A stretch of 64,000 nucleotides of DNA from Streptococcus sp. VT 162 (GCA_000688775.2 CP007628.2:620001-684000); one strand, 5' to 3'; shown: positions 35,406-45,975, counted from the first letter of the stretch. Translations and numbers: made by a program. Notes: generated by a model from the letters alone, not told the origin.

Positions 35406-38400
35406 ATGGAAAAAGGCCATTGGAATCGTAAAAGAGTCTACAGCATTCGTAAGTTTGCCGTAGGCGCTTGCTCTGTCATGATTGGAACCTGTGCGGTTCT
35501 ATTTGGAGGAAGTGTCATTGGAGAATCACCAGTTTTCGCGGATGAAACTCCAATTACTCACACTGTTGAACAAGCAAAAGAGGAAAGTCCGGCAGTGGAG
35601 GAAAAAGAAAATCAAGCTGTAACAGAGCACAAGGATGCTGCAAGTGTCGACCAAAGTCAAGCTGCTCCAATTGAAGCAAGCAAACCAGAGGTGAAAGAAG
35701 AGGAACCTGTAGCTCCAAAAGAGGAGAAAGCATCTCTAAAACCTGAAGAAACAGCTCCAAAGGTAGAATCTCAAGCTTCAAGTCAAGAAAAGCCTGTCAA
35801 GGAAGAGTTGAAAGCTGCGACAAATGAAGAAGTGAATCAAATGATTGAAGATAGAAAAGTGAATTTTAATCAAAATTGGCACTTTAAACTCAATGCGAAC
35901 CCTAAAGAAGCTGTGAAATCAGATGCCGACGTATCAACATGGCAAAAATTGGATCTCCCACACGACTGGAGTATCTTTAACGATTTTGACCATCAGTCAC
36001 CTGCCCAAAACGAGGGTGGACAGCTCAATGGTGGTGAAGCTTGGTATCGCAAGACCTTTAAACTTGATGAAAAAGATCTCAAGAAAAATGTTCGTGTCAC
36101 TTTTGATGGTGTCTATATGGACTCTCAAGTCTATGTCAATGGCCAGTTAGTGGGGCATTATCCAAATGGTTATAACCAGTTCTCATACGATATCACCAAA
36201 TACCTTCACAAAGATGGTCGTGAGAATGTGATTGCTGTCCATGCGGTTAACAAACAGCCAAGTAGCCGTTGGTACTCAGGTAGTGGTATCTACCGTGATG
36301 TGACCTTGCAAGTGACAGATAAGGTTCATGTTGAGAAAAATGGGACAACCATCTTAACACCAAAGCTAGAACAACAGCAACATGGCAAGGTTGAAACTCA
36401 TGTAGCAAGCAAAATCGTCAATACAGATGATAAAGACCATGAACTGCTGGCAGAGTATCAAATCGTTGAACGTGGTGGTCAGGCTGTAACAGGTTTGGTT
36501 CGTACAGCGAGCCGTACCTTGAAAGCACATGAGTCAACAAGTCTTGATGCGATTTTAGAAGTTGAACAACCAAAACTCTGGACCGTTTTAAATGACAAAC
36601 CTGCCTTGTATGAACTGGTTACGCGTGTTTACCGTGACGGTCAATTGGTTGATGCTAAGAAAGATTTGTTTGGTTACCGTTACTATCATTGGACTCCAAA
36701 TGAAGGTTTCTCTTTGAATGGTGAACGCATTAAATTCCATGGTGTTTCCTTGCACCATGACCACGGAGCGCTTGGAGCAGAAGAAAACTATAAGGCAGAA
36801 TACCGTCGTCTCAAACAAATGAAGGAGATGGGCGTTAACGCCATCCGTACAACTCATAACCCTGCAAGTCCACAGACCTTGCAAATCGCAGCAGAACTTG
36901 GTTTGCTGGTTCAGGAAGAGGCCTTTGATACGTGGTATGGTGGTAAGAAACCTTATGACTACGGACGTTTCTTTGAAAAAGACGCTACTCACCCAGAAGC
37001 TAGAAAAGGTGAAAAATGGTCTGACTACGATCTTCGTACCATGGTCGAAAGAGATAAAAATAACCCAGCTGTCTTCATGTGGTCTATCGGAAACGAAATC
37101 GGTGAAGCCGATGGAAAGGCTCACTCTCTTGCAACGGTTAAACGCTTAGTAAAAGTGATTAAAGATGTTGATACTACACGTTATGTTACTATGGGAGCAG
37201 ATAAGTTCCGCTTTGGTGATGGTAGCGGTGATCATGAGAAAATTGCTAATGAACTGGATGCAGTTGGTTTCAACTATTCAGAAGACAACTACAAGAAACT
37301 TCGTGCGAAACATCCAAACTGGTTGATTTATGGTTCAGAAACATCTTCTGCAACCCGTACACGCGGTAGCTATTATCGTCCTGAAAGTGAATTAAAACAT
37401 AGTAACGGACCTGAACGTCATTACGAACAGTCTGACTATGGTAATGACCGGGTTAACTGGGGTAAAACGGCAACAGATTCATGGACCTTTGACCGTGACA
37501 ACGCTGGCTATGCTGGACAGTTTATCTGGACAGGTACGGACTATATCGGTGAGCCTACACCATGGCACAACCAAAACCAAACTCCTGTTAAGAGCTCTTA
37601 CTTTGGTATCGTAGATACAGCTGGTATTCCAAAAAATGACTTTTATCTCTACCAAAGCCAATGGGTTTCTGCCAAGAAGAAACCGATGGTACACCTTCTT
37701 CCTCACTGGAACTGGGAAAATAGAGAATTAGCAGACAAAGTTGCTGACTCAGAAGGTAAGATCCCAGTTCGTGCCTACTCAAACGCTGCAAGTGTTGAAT
37801 TGTTCTTGAACGGTCAATCTCTCGGTGTTAAAAAGTTCAACAAAAAACAAACTAGTGATGGTCGTACCTACCAAGAAGGTGCCAATGCTAAGGAACTCTA
37901 TCTTGAGTGGAAGGTTGCTTACCAACCAGGTACCTTAGAAGCAGTAGCTCGTGATGAAGCTGGTAAAGAAATTGCACGTGACAAGATTACCACTGCAGGT
38001 CAACCTGCAGGTGTTCGTCTCATCAAGGAAGAACACGCAATCGCTGCAGATGGAAAAGACTTGACTTACATCTACTATGAAATCGTAGACAGCCAAGGAA
38101 ATGTGGTACCAACTGCCAATAATTTGGTTCGTTTCCAATTGCATGGACAAGGTCAACTGGTCGGTGTTGATAATGGGGAACAAGCCAGCCGTGAACGCTA
38201 CAAGGCACAACCTGATGGTTCTTGGATCCGCAGAGCCTTTAACGGTAAAGGGGTTGCCATTGTTAAATCAACTGAGCAAGCAGGTAAATTCACTCTAACA
38301 GCCCATTCAGATCTCTTGAAATCTGGTCAAGTAACGGTCTTTACTGGTAAAAAAGAAGACCAAGAAAAGACCGTTCTCGGAACAGAAGTACCAAAAGTAC

Positions 38401-41400
38401 GTACTGTTATTGAGAAAGAGCCAAAAATGCCGAAGACAGTCGGTTTTATCTACAGTGATGGCAGTCGTGAAAAACGTCCAGTAACTTGGTCTTCAGTTGA
38501 TGTGAGCCAAGCAGGAGTTGTGACTGTTAAAGGTATGGCAGACGGACGCGAAGTTGAGGCCCGTGTCGAAATTCTAGCAATCGCAAATGAGCTTCCAACT
38601 GTTAAGCGTGTTGCTCCAGGAACAGACTTGAGCGCTGTTGACAAATACGTTTCTATTGCTGTTACGGATGGAAGCGTACAAGAATACGAAGTTGATAAGT
38701 GGGAGATTTCGGAAGCAGATAAAGCTAAACTGTCAGTTGCAGGATCACGTATTCAAATGACTGGTCAACTGGGTGGTGAGACTATTCACGCTACCCTTGT
38801 GGTAGAAGAAGGTAATCCTGCGGCTCCTGCAGTACCAAATGTAACTGTTGGTGGCGAATCTGTCACTGGTCTTACTACTCAAAATCCAATGCAATATCGA
38901 ACTCTTGCTTACGGTGCATCCTTGCCAGAAGTTGTAGCAAGTGCTGAAAATGCGGATGTTACTGTAGTCCAAGCAAGTGCAGCAAACGGCATGCGTGCAA
39001 GCATCTATGTTCAACCAAAAGATGGTGGACCTCTTCAAACATATGCAATTCAATTCCTTGAAGAAGCACCAAAAATTGACCACTTGAGCTTACAAGTAGA
39101 GCAAGCTGACGGTCTTAAAGAAGACCAAACAGTGAAATTGTCTGTCCTTGCACACTATCAAGACGGAACACAAGCAGTTCTACCAGCAGATAAGGTGACC
39201 TTCTCTACAAGTGGTGAAGGGGAAGTCGCAGTTCGTAAAGGAATGCTTGAGTTGCATAAGCCAGGAACAGTCACTCTCAAAGCAGAATATGAGGGGGCTA
39301 CAGGTCAAATCGATCTTACGATCCAGGCCAATACTGAGAAAAAAGTAGCCCAATCTATCCGTCCAGTAAACGTAGTAACAGACTTGCATCAAGAACCTAC
39401 TCTTCCAGCAACAGTGACAGTAGAGTATGACAAAGGTTTCCCTAAAACTCATAAAGTCACTTGGCAAGCCATTCCAAAAGAAAAACTCGACCACTATCAA
39501 ACCTTTGAAGTTCTAGGTAAAGTTGAAGGAATTGACCTTGAAGCGCGTGCTAAAGTCTCTGTAGAAGGTATTGTTTCGGTTGAAGAAGTCAGCGTGACAA
39601 CACCAATTGCAGAAGCGCCACAATTACCAGAAAGTGTTCGTACCTACGATTCAAATGGTCACGTTTCAGCTGCCAAGGTTGCATGGGATGCGATTCAATC
39701 AGAGCAATACGCCAAGGAAGGTGTCTTTACAGTTAATGGTCGCCTAGAAGGTACGCAATTAACAACTAAACTTCATGTTCGCGTATCTGCTCAAACTGAG
39801 AAGGGAGCAAACATTTCTGACCAATGGACCGGATCAGAATTGCCACTGGCCTTTGCTTCAGACTCAAATCCAACTGATCCTGTTTCAAACGTCAACGATA
39901 AATTGATTTCCTTTAATGACCGCCCAGCTAATCGTTGGACAAACTGGAACCGTACTAATCCAGAAGCTTCAGTTGGTGTCCTATTCGGAGATTCAGGTAT
40001 TTTGAGCAAACGTTCAGTTGATAATCTAAGTGTCGGATTCCACGAAGACCACGGAGTTGGTGTACCGAAGTCTTATGTGATTGAATATTATGTCGGTAAG
40101 ACCGTTCCAACAGCCCCTAAAAACCCTAGCTTTGTAGGTGAGGAAAACCATGCCTTTAACGATCCTGCAAACTGGAAAGAGGTAAGCAATCTCAAAGCAC
40201 CAGCTCAATTAAAAGCTGGAGAAATGAATCATTTCAGCTTTGATAAAGTTGAGACCTATGCGGTTCGCATTCGTATGGTTCGACTTGATAGCAAGAAAGG
40301 AACGTCTATCACAGAAGTACAAATCTTTGCAAAACAAGTCGCAGCAGCCAAACAAGGACAAACAAGAATCCAAGTTGACGGTAAAGACTTAGCAAACTTT
40401 AACCCTGATTTGACTGACTACTACCTTGAGTCAGTAGATGGAAAAGTTCCTGCAGTAACAGCAAGTGTTAGCAACAATGGTCTCGCCACCGTCGTTCCAA
40501 GTGTTCGTGAAGGTGAGCCAGTTCGTGTTATCGCGAAGGCTGAAAATGGTGATATCCTAGGAGAATACCGTCTACACTTTACAAGCAATAAAGACTTGCT
40601 CTCTCGTAAACCAGTTGCCGCGGTCAAACAAGCTCGCTTGCTACAAGTAGGGCAACCGCTTGAATTGCCAACTAAGGTTCCTGTTTATTTCACAGGTAAA
40701 GACGGTTACGAAACAAAAGACTTGGCAGTAGAATGGGAAGAAGTTCCAGCAGAAAAGCTGACAAAAGCAGGTCAATTTACCGTTCGAGGTCGTGTCCTTG
40801 GTAGTGATCTTGTTGCTGAGTTCACTGTACGAGTGACAGACAAACTTGGCGAAGCTCTTTCAAATAACCCAGAGTATGATGAAAATAGTAACCGCGCCTT
40901 TGCTTCAGCCACTAACGACATTGATAGAAACTCCCATGACCGTGTGGACTATCTCAATGACGGAAATCATTCAGAAAATCGTCGTTGGACAAACTGGTCT
41001 CCAACACCATCTTCTAATCCAGAAGTATCAGCAGGTGTGATCTTCCGTGAAAATGGTAAGATTGTAGAACGGACTGTAGCGCAAGCCAAACTTCACTTCT
41101 TTGCAGATAGTGGTACAGATGCACCATCTAAACTCGTTTTGGAACGCTATATTGGCCCAGATTTTGAAGTGCCTACCTACTATTCAAACTACCAAGCCTA
41201 CGATGCAGCTCATCCATTTAACAATCCAGAAAACTGGGAAGCTGTGCCTTATCGTGCGGACAAAGACATTGCAGCTGGTGATGAAATCAACGTAACATTT
41301 AAAGCTGTCAAAGCCAAAGCCATGAGATGGCGTATGGATCGTAAAGCTGACAAGAGCGGTGTTGCGATGATTGAGATGACCTTCCTTGCACCGAGTGAAT

Positions 41401-42644
41401 TGCCTCAAGAAAGTACCCAATCAAAAATTCTTGTAGATGGAAAAGAGCTTTCTGGCTTCGCTGAAGATCGTCAAGACTACCAAATCACCTATAAAGGTCA
41501 ACGTCCAAAAGTCTCAGTCGAAGAAAGCAATCAAGTAGCTTCAACAGTTGTAGATAGCGGAGACGATAGCCTTCCAGTACTTGTTCGTCTTGTTTCAGAA
41601 AGTGGAAAACAAGTCAAGGAATACCGTATCCAGTTGACTAAGGAAAAACCAGTTTCTGAGAAGACTGTTGCTGCTGTACAAGAAGAACTTCCAAAACTCG
41701 AATTTGTTGAAAACGATTTGGCCTACAAGACAGTTGAGAAAAAGGATTCAACGCTGTATCTAGGAGAAACTCGTGTAGAACAAGAAGGAAAAGTTGGTAA
41801 GGAACGGATCTTCACAGTGGTTAATCCTAGTGGAAGTAAGGAAGAAAAACTCCGTGAAGTGGTAGAGGCTCCGACAGACCGCATCGTCTTGGTCGGAACA
41901 AAACCAGGAACCTCTCTTCCAGAAGACGAAGTGAAGAACCTTGTCCTCGACAGACCCGAACTTATAGTCGAAGAAGAAACCATCGACTTCAAGGTTCAGG
42001 AGCGTAAGTCTGATAAGTTGTATCTAGGAGAAACTCGTGTCCTACAAGAAGGTCAAAAAGGTATTCGTCTTCACTTGATTGAAGTAGAAAATGGAAAACG
42101 TCAGCTTAAAGAAACTTACGATAAAGTCGCTGCTCAAGATCGTATAGTAGAAGTTGGCACTAAACCAGGAACTTCTCTTCCAGAAGATGAAGTGAAGAAC
42201 CTAGTCCTTAACAGACCAGAACTTGTAATCGAAGAAGAAACAATTGATTTCAAGGTTCAGGAACAAAAGAATGATCAGCTTCCAGTAGGTCAAATTCGTG
42301 TTCTCCAAGAAGGTCAAAAAGGTATCCGTGTTCACTTAATCGAAGTTGAAAATGGCAAGCGAACTGAAAAAGAAAGCTATGATAAAGTCATGGCTCAAGA
42401 TCGCATTGTAGAAGTTGGTACGGCTAGTGAAACAACTAAACCAGTACCTCAAGAATCTACAAAACCACAAGTATCAGAAAAAGCAGATACAAAAGAAATT
42501 GCTTTAAATGCAGCTAGTCAAGCTCAAGAAGAACAGTTACCAAATACAGGAAGTGCAGAAAGTCAAGCAGCTCTAGCAGCAGGCCTAGCTCTTCTTGGCT
42601 TGAGTGCAGGTCTAGTGGCCACTAAAGGTAAAAAAGAAGACTAG
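35406..42644 (+). CDS. bgaA: cell-wall-anchored beta-galactosidase BgaA
   Basis: 2412-residue LPxTG exoglycosidase/adhesin. It removes terminal beta-1,4-galactose from host glycans outside the cell. Order: YSIRK signal peptide (residues 12-16, cut after about 44), Glu/Pro-rich linker, GH2 sugar-binding, immunoglobulin-like and TIM-barrel domains (about 150-760), with Glu564 in WSIGNEIG and Glu645 in YGSET at the positions I recall for the BgaA acid/base and nucleophile. Then Ig-like domains, two CBM71-type galactose-binding modules (RWTNWN near residue 1515, RWTNWS near 1860), three G5-like repeats (TKPGTSLPEDEV), LPNTG near residue 2378, a hydrophobic span and KGKKED. Pneumococcal BgaA is about 2230 residues, so this one is longer. 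The frame is intact. Confidence 0.95.
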   Translation: MEKGHWNRKRVYSIRKFAVGACSVMIGTCAVLFGGSVIGESPVFADETPITHTVEQAKEESPAVEEKENQAVTEHKDAASVDQSQAAPIEASKPEVKEEEPVAPKEEKASLKPEETAPKVESQASSQEKPVKEELKAATNEEVNQMIEDRKVNFNQNWHFKLNANPKEAVKSDADVSTWQKLDLPHDWSIFNDFDHQSPAQNEGGQLNGGEAWYRKTFKLDEKDLKKNVRVTFDGVYMDSQVYVNGQLVGHYPNGYNQFSYDITKYLHKDGRENVIAVHAVNKQPSSRWYSGSGIYRDVTLQVTDKVHVEKNGTTILTPKLEQQQHGKVETHVASKIVNTDDKDHELLAEYQIVERGGQAVTGLVRTASRTLKAHESTSLDAILEVEQPKLWTVLNDKPALYELVTRVYRDGQLVDAKKDLFGYRYYHWTPNEGFSLNGERIKFHGVSLHHDHGALGAEENYKAEYRRLKQMKEMGVNAIRTTHNPASPQTLQIAAELGLLVQEEAFDTWYGGKKPYDYGRFFEKDATHPEARKGEKWSDYDLRTMVERDKNNPAVFMWSIGNEIGEADGKAHSLATVKRLVKVIKDVDTTRYVTMGADKFRFGDGSGDHEKIANELDAVGFNYSEDNYKKLRAKHPNWLIYGSETSSATRTRGSYYRPESELKHSNGPERHYEQSDYGNDRVNWGKTATDSWTFDRDNAGYAGQFIWTGTDYIGEPTPWHNQNQTPVKSSYFGIVDTAGIPKNDFYLYQSQWVSAKKKPMVHLLPHWNWENRELADKVADSEGKIPVRAYSNAASVELFLNGQSLGVKKFNKKQTSDGRTYQEGANAKELYLEWKVAYQPGTLEAVARDEAGKEIARDKITTAGQPAGVRLIKEEHAIAADGKDLTYIYYEIVDSQGNVVPTANNLVRFQLHGQGQLVGVDNGEQASRERYKAQPDGSWIRRAFNGKGVAIVKSTEQAGKFTLTAHSDLLKSGQVTVFTGKKEDQEKTVLGTEVPKVRTVIEKEPKMPKTVGFIYSDGSREKRPVTWSSVDVSQAGVVTVKGMADGREVEARVEILAIANELPTVKRVAPGTDLSAVDKYVSIAVTDGSVQEYEVDKWEISEADKAKLSVAGSRIQMTGQLGGETIHATLVVEEGNPAAPAVPNVTVGGESVTGLTTQNPMQYRTLAYGASLPEVVASAENADVTVVQASAANGMRASIYVQPKDGGPLQTYAIQFLEEAPKIDHLSLQVEQADGLKEDQTVKLSVLAHYQDGTQAVLPADKVTFSTSGEGEVAVRKGMLELHKPGTVTLKAEYEGATGQIDLTIQANTEKKVAQSIRPVNVVTDLHQEPTLPATVTVEYDKGFPKTHKVTWQAIPKEKLDHYQTFEVLGKVEGIDLEARAKVSVEGIVSVEEVSVTTPIAEAPQLPESVRTYDSNGHVSAAKVAWDAIQSEQYAKEGVFTVNGRLEGTQLTTKLHVRVSAQTEKGANISDQWTGSELPLAFASDSNPTDPVSNVNDKLISFNDRPANRWTNWNRTNPEASVGVLFGDSGILSKRSVDNLSVGFHEDHGVGVPKSYVIEYYVGKTVPTAPKNPSFVGEENHAFNDPANWKEVSNLKAPAQLKAGEMNHFSFDKVETYAVRIRMVRLDSKKGTSITEVQIFAKQVAAAKQGQTRIQVDGKDLANFNPDLTDYYLESVDGKVPAVTASVSNNGLATVVPSVREGEPVRVIAKAENGDILGEYRLHFTSNKDLLSRKPVAAVKQARLLQVGQPLELPTKVPVYFTGKDGYETKDLAVEWEEVPAEKLTKAGQFTVRGRVLGSDLVAEFTVRVTDKLGEALSNNPEYDENSNRAFASATNDIDRNSHDRVDYLNDGNHSENRRWTNWSPTPSSNPEVSAGVIFRENGKIVERTVAQAKLHFFADSGTDAPSKLVLERYIGPDFEVPTYYSNYQAYDAAHPFNNPENWEAVPYRADKDIAAGDEINVTFKAVKAKAMRWRMDRKADKSGVAMIEMTFLAPSELPQESTQSKILVDGKELSGFAEDRQDYQITYKGQRPKVSVEESNQVASTVVDSGDDSLPVLVRLVSESGKQVKEYRIQLTKEKPVSEKTVAAVQEELPKLEFVENDLAYKTVEKKDSTLYLGETRVEQEGKVGKERIFTVVNPSGSKEEKLREVVEAPTDRIVLVGTKPGTSLPEDEVKNLVLDRPELIVEEETIDFKVQERKSDKLYLGETRVLQEGQKGIRLHLIEVENGKRQLKETYDKVAAQDRIVEVGTKPGTSLPEDEVKNLVLNRPELVIEEETIDFKVQEQKNDQLPVGQIRVLQEGQKGIRVHLIEVENGKRTEKESYDKVMAQDRIVEVGTASETTKPVPQESTKPQVSEKADTKEIALNAASQAQEEQLPNTGSAESQAALAAGLALLGLSAGLVATKGKKED

Positions 42645-43108
42645 AATGAATAAGTATTTCTTCTAAATGTATCTCAGAAAGACCAGGGAAACCTGGTCTT
42701 TTTAATGGGTAGAAGTATTCTCTAAAGAGCAATTTAACGTTTATGAAATCAGATAACCAAAATGATAAAAACACTATCTGGTATCCAAAACGAGATGAAC
42801 TTATTTTTTAAAAAATGGCGGTAAAATATACCAGATTTTGTTTCGATGATAGGAGAAGAAAAGATACAAAGCGGTTAATATACGGATGTGAAAAAGTCGA
42901 TTTCAACCTGTAAGAAAAAATTGGATTTTTTTTATAAAAATTTGCTTGATAGTTCTAGCCTTTTTCTTCATAGTATGATAAAATGTGGATGTAATGTGGC
43001 TAATAATTTTCGCTTGAAAAAGGAGAATGGTGATTAGTTGGGGACAATCATTTAGTTTACTATTACATTGTACATTTACAACTGAATATTATAAGAAAGG
43101 AAGATTAA
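42645..43108. other. intergenic region between bgaA and the first Cna-type adhesin
   Basis: 464 bp. A strong terminator lies at 42677-42703. The rest is AT-rich. A possible -10 (GATAAAAT, about 42977-42984) is followed by AAAAAGGAG at 43017-43025 with an ATG at 43027 that opens a 61-codon frame overlapping the adhesin start; this looks like an upstream ORF rather than a true gene. No repeat or RNA gene recognised. Confidence 0.5.
42677..42703 (+). terminator. terminator after bgaA
   Basis: AAAGACCAGG/CCTGGTCTTT stem (42678-42687 with 42692-42701), GAAA loop, T run. Confidence 0.9.
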
Positions 43109-45310
43109 ATGAACAAGAAAATAAGATCTTGGATTCAGATCCTTATTCTTTGTTTGGGAGTTATTCTCCAATCATTTGCTCCTCTTACGCAAGTACGTGC
43201 GGCAGAGTATAATGATGTGATCACTAGTGTTGGTGTTGAAAACAGATCTGGTGAAGCTTTAACGCAAGGGTTGGATATTTGGCAAGAATTCCGTCTTACT
43301 GCAGATTTTGTTTTGCCAGATAATACGGTGCATGAAGGTGATACAACAACACTTCAATTGCCATCAGAGATTACATTTTCAAACTCTTCAGACATTGAAT
43401 TACGAGATGCTTCTAACAATCTTGTAGCTACTGGTCGTTTAGATGCAGCTAGCAAAACAATTACTCTCACTTACACAAAGTTTGTTGAGAATAATTCTGG
43501 CGTTAGGGGGAAATTCTTTGTCTATGTTCGAGTTGACCATGATGTTGTTTCAGAAGAAAAAGACATTGATGTCAATATTACTGTAGGACATAGAGTTCTA
43601 TCTGCAGGGAAAATCCGTTACAACGGCCCTCCAGGGAAATACGACTCTAAAATTGAAAAGAGTTCCTTCCAATACAAGGATGACGAGAAAAATGTAATCC
43701 GTTATAACATTACTGTAAACCGCAATATGGCGAACTACAGTGATGTCACTATCAAAGATGCTTTCTCTTCTCCAAATATGACATTCCTACCAGATACTTT
43801 TCGTATTTATAAAGTAAACTGGAGCTGGAATAACGGAGACTGGAAATGGTCCGATGCTCAGGATATGACCGAAACCTTTAAAAACCAACTAGTGGTAAAT
43901 GCGAATGGTGATGGTTTCACCCTTCCTTTAGGAGATACTAATGGTTTTGGTTATATGATCGAGTATCGAGCTAAAGCGAATTATGATCTAGTCGATGGTG
44001 AGGAAATCACGAACGTAGCCAACATGAGCTACAATGGTAGTGAGAATGAACAATCAACCAGCACACGTACCTACCAGATTGCAGGTGGTGTTGCGGAAGG
44101 ATATGTTTTCACCATTAAAATTCATAAGGTAGACGAAGCAGGCCAACCTTTGCAAGGTGCAGTTTTTGAAGTGATTCGTGATCGTAACCAAGCTGTTGTT
44201 GGACGATTGACAACAGATTCTGATGGTAACGCTAGTGTAGGTAAATTGTTGCGAGACAACTATACAATTCGTGAAGTAACGGCTCCTTTTGGCTATGACA
44301 AACTAACTGAAGATATTAAAATTTCTCCAGATGAGTTTGGCTCAGACAAATCTGTAGAACGTCGAATTGAAAATAAGAAGACACCTCCGAAGACTCCAAT
44401 TGAAAAAGAGATTACTTTCAAAAAGGTGGATCCAAATGGAAAAGAAATTCCAGGAGCGGAACTGAAAATCTATAGTGGAGATACAGTCAATCTTGAAGAG
44501 GCACCTGTTGCAGACTGGACTACTGTAGCTGACACTTCTAAAGTGATTAAGCTGGCACCAGGGACCTACACTCTAAGAGAGTTCGATGCTCCAGATGGGT
44601 ATCAGTATGTTGATGATGTTACCTTCACGGTCAATGCTGATGGTTCTATTACAATTGTCAAAAAAGGTACAACAGATACTGTCGTAACAACTGGTTCTGT
44701 TTTGTCAATCACTGACAAAGAGGATACAACTCCAAAGACTATTACCTTCAGTAAAGTCAATCTTGGAGGAAATGAAATCGCTGGTGCTCAGATTAAGATC
44801 TACAAGGGCGACAAGGCAGAAGGAACAGCCGTAGAAAGCTGGACTTCAACTGACCAACCTAAGCAACTGAATCTTGAACCAGGCATCTACACTTTCCATG
44901 AGGAAGCAGCCCCAACTGGTTACCTCAAAGTAACGGATATCACTTTCCAAGTTAAACCTAACGGTACTGTTGAAGTGACAAAAGTAGGTGAAAAAGATTC
45001 TAAAGGTGAAGACAATCGTGTTGTAGCCCAAAATTCAACTCTGACAGTTACTGATAAAGATGACGATGTAGCTCGTAAAATCACGTTCAGTAAAATTAGT
45101 CTTGGTGGAGTTGAAATCGCAGGAGCACAAATCAAGATCTTCAAAGGCGATAAGGCAGAAGGCACAACTGTAGAAAGCTGGACTTCAGAAGCTGGTAAGT
45201 CTAAAGAATTGAGCTTGGCCCCAGGTACTTACACCTTCCATGAGGAAGCAGCCCCCCAGGTACTTACACCTTCCATGAGGAAGCAGCCCCAACTGGATAC
45301 CTCAAAGTAA
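43109..45310 (+). CDS. Cna-like surface adhesin with SpaA-type repeats, N-terminal part (frame disrupted)
   Basis: Secreted adhesin. Signal peptide (cut near VRAAEYN), an N-terminal collagen-adhesin-like region of two domains (about residues 30-325; ITSVGVENRSGEALTQG, then NRNMANYSDVTIKDAFSSP), then SpaA/Cna-B-type domains (IKIHKVDEAGQPLQGAVFEV; FKKVDPNGKEIPGAELKIYS) and repeats of about 111 residues (TFSKVNLGGNEIAGAQIKIY...YTFHEEAAPTGYLKVTDITF) with the Lys and E-box Glu expected for internal isopeptide bonds. The frame runs off after a 35-bp tandem duplication at 45219-45290 and stops at 45310; the true frame continues to 45975. AAAGGAAG precedes the ATG. No sortase C gene is near, so a monomeric adhesin is more likely than a pilin. 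Confidence 0.82.
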   Translation: MNKKIRSWIQILILCLGVILQSFAPLTQVRAAEYNDVITSVGVENRSGEALTQGLDIWQEFRLTADFVLPDNTVHEGDTTTLQLPSEITFSNSSDIELRDASNNLVATGRLDAASKTITLTYTKFVENNSGVRGKFFVYVRVDHDVVSEEKDIDVNITVGHRVLSAGKIRYNGPPGKYDSKIEKSSFQYKDDEKNVIRYNITVNRNMANYSDVTIKDAFSSPNMTFLPDTFRIYKVNWSWNNGDWKWSDAQDMTETFKNQLVVNANGDGFTLPLGDTNGFGYMIEYRAKANYDLVDGEEITNVANMSYNGSENEQSTSTRTYQIAGGVAEGYVFTIKIHKVDEAGQPLQGAVFEVIRDRNQAVVGRLTTDSDGNASVGKLLRDNYTIREVTAPFGYDKLTEDIKISPDEFGSDKSVERRIENKKTPPKTPIEKEITFKKVDPNGKEIPGAELKIYSGDTVNLEEAPVADWTTVADTSKVIKLAPGTYTLREFDAPDGYQYVDDVTFTVNADGSITIVKKGTTDTVVTTGSVLSITDKEDTTPKTITFSKVNLGGNEIAGAQIKIYKGDKAEGTAVESWTSTDQPKQLNLEPGIYTFHEEAAPTGYLKVTDITFQVKPNGTVEVTKVGEKDSKGEDNRVVAQNSTLTVTDKDDDVARKITFSKISLGGVEIAGAQIKIFKGDKAEGTTVESWTSEAGKSKELSLAPGTYTFHEEAAPQVLTPSMRKQPQLDTSK
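45219..45290. repeat. tandem duplication D, period 35 bp, breaks the first adhesin
   Basis: Bases 45219-45255 are repeated exactly at 45254-45290 (37 bp match, offset 35). Removing 35 bp joins the frame of 43109-45310 to the frame ending at 45975. Confidence 0.95.
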
Positions 45311-45351
45311 CGGATATCACTTTCAAAGTTAACTATGATGGAACAGTTAAA

Positions 45352-45975
45352 GTGACGAATGTTGGTACTAAGGATGCTAAAGGCGAGGACAATACAGTCG
45401 TAACTGATGGTTCAACAATCAAAGTCACTGATAAAGATGACGATAGTCCACGTAAGATTACCTTTAGTAAGGTTAGCCTTGGTGGAACAGAAATCGCAGG
45501 CGCTCAAATAACTGTAACTGATAAAGATGATGACCTTCCACGTAAGATCACCTTCAGCAAGGTAAATCTAGCGGGTGAAGAAATCGCGGGTGCAAAAATC
45601 CAAATTTTCCGTGGAGAAAAAGTTGCAGGTAATCCTGTGGCTGAATGGACTTCAAAAGCCAATCAATCACATGTACTTGATTTGACTCCAGGAGTATATA
45701 CTTTCCATGAAGAAGCCGCTCCAACTGGATACTTAGCAGTAACAGATATTACATTCCAAGTTAACTACGACGGAACTGTAACAGTGGTAAATGCTAGTGG
45801 AAATCAGGTTGAGTTTAAGGATGGTAAGTTAGTAGTAACGGACCAAACTGAACCAGAAAATCCTAACCTACCAAACACTGGAAGTGAATCTGGACAAGCT
45901 GCATTAGCAGCAGGTTTAGCTCTTCTAGCTTTAGGTGCAGGTCTTGTAGCAACTAAACGAAGAAAAGAAGACTAA
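45352..45975 (+). CDS. Cna-like surface adhesin, C-terminal part with LPNTG anchor
   Basis: Continuation of the preceding adhesin in the frame shifted by the 35-bp duplication; the coding sense of this frame reaches back to about 45256, so the listed ATG is not a real start. It holds the end of one repeat, a sharply shortened one (EIAGAQI joined directly to TVTDKDDD near 45510, where about 80 residues present in the other repeats are missing in frame), one full repeat (KIQIFRGEKVAGNPVAEW...HEEAAPTGYLAVTDITF) and the sorting signal LPNTGSESGQAALAAG with a hydrophobic span and KRRKED tail. The sorting region is nearly the same as that of bgaA. Confidence 0.8.
   Translation: MTNVGTKDAKGEDNTVVTDGSTIKVTDKDDDSPRKITFSKVSLGGTEIAGAQITVTDKDDDLPRKITFSKVNLAGEEIAGAKIQIFRGEKVAGNPVAEWTSKANQSHVLDLTPGVYTFHEEAAPTGYLAVTDITFQVNYDGTVTVVNASGNQVEFKDGKLVVTDQTEPENPNLPNTGSESGQAALAAGLALLALGAGLVATKRRKED

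Noticed and set aside
43027..43212. Independent 61-codon gene
   Set aside because: It overlaps the adhesin signal peptide in another frame and has no recognisable protein character. It is kept only as a possible upstream ORF.
45219..45290. Programmed frameshift or phase-variable tract in the adhesin
   Set aside because: There is no homopolymer or slippery heptamer. The break is a 35-bp direct duplication like the others in the window, better explained as an assembly join.
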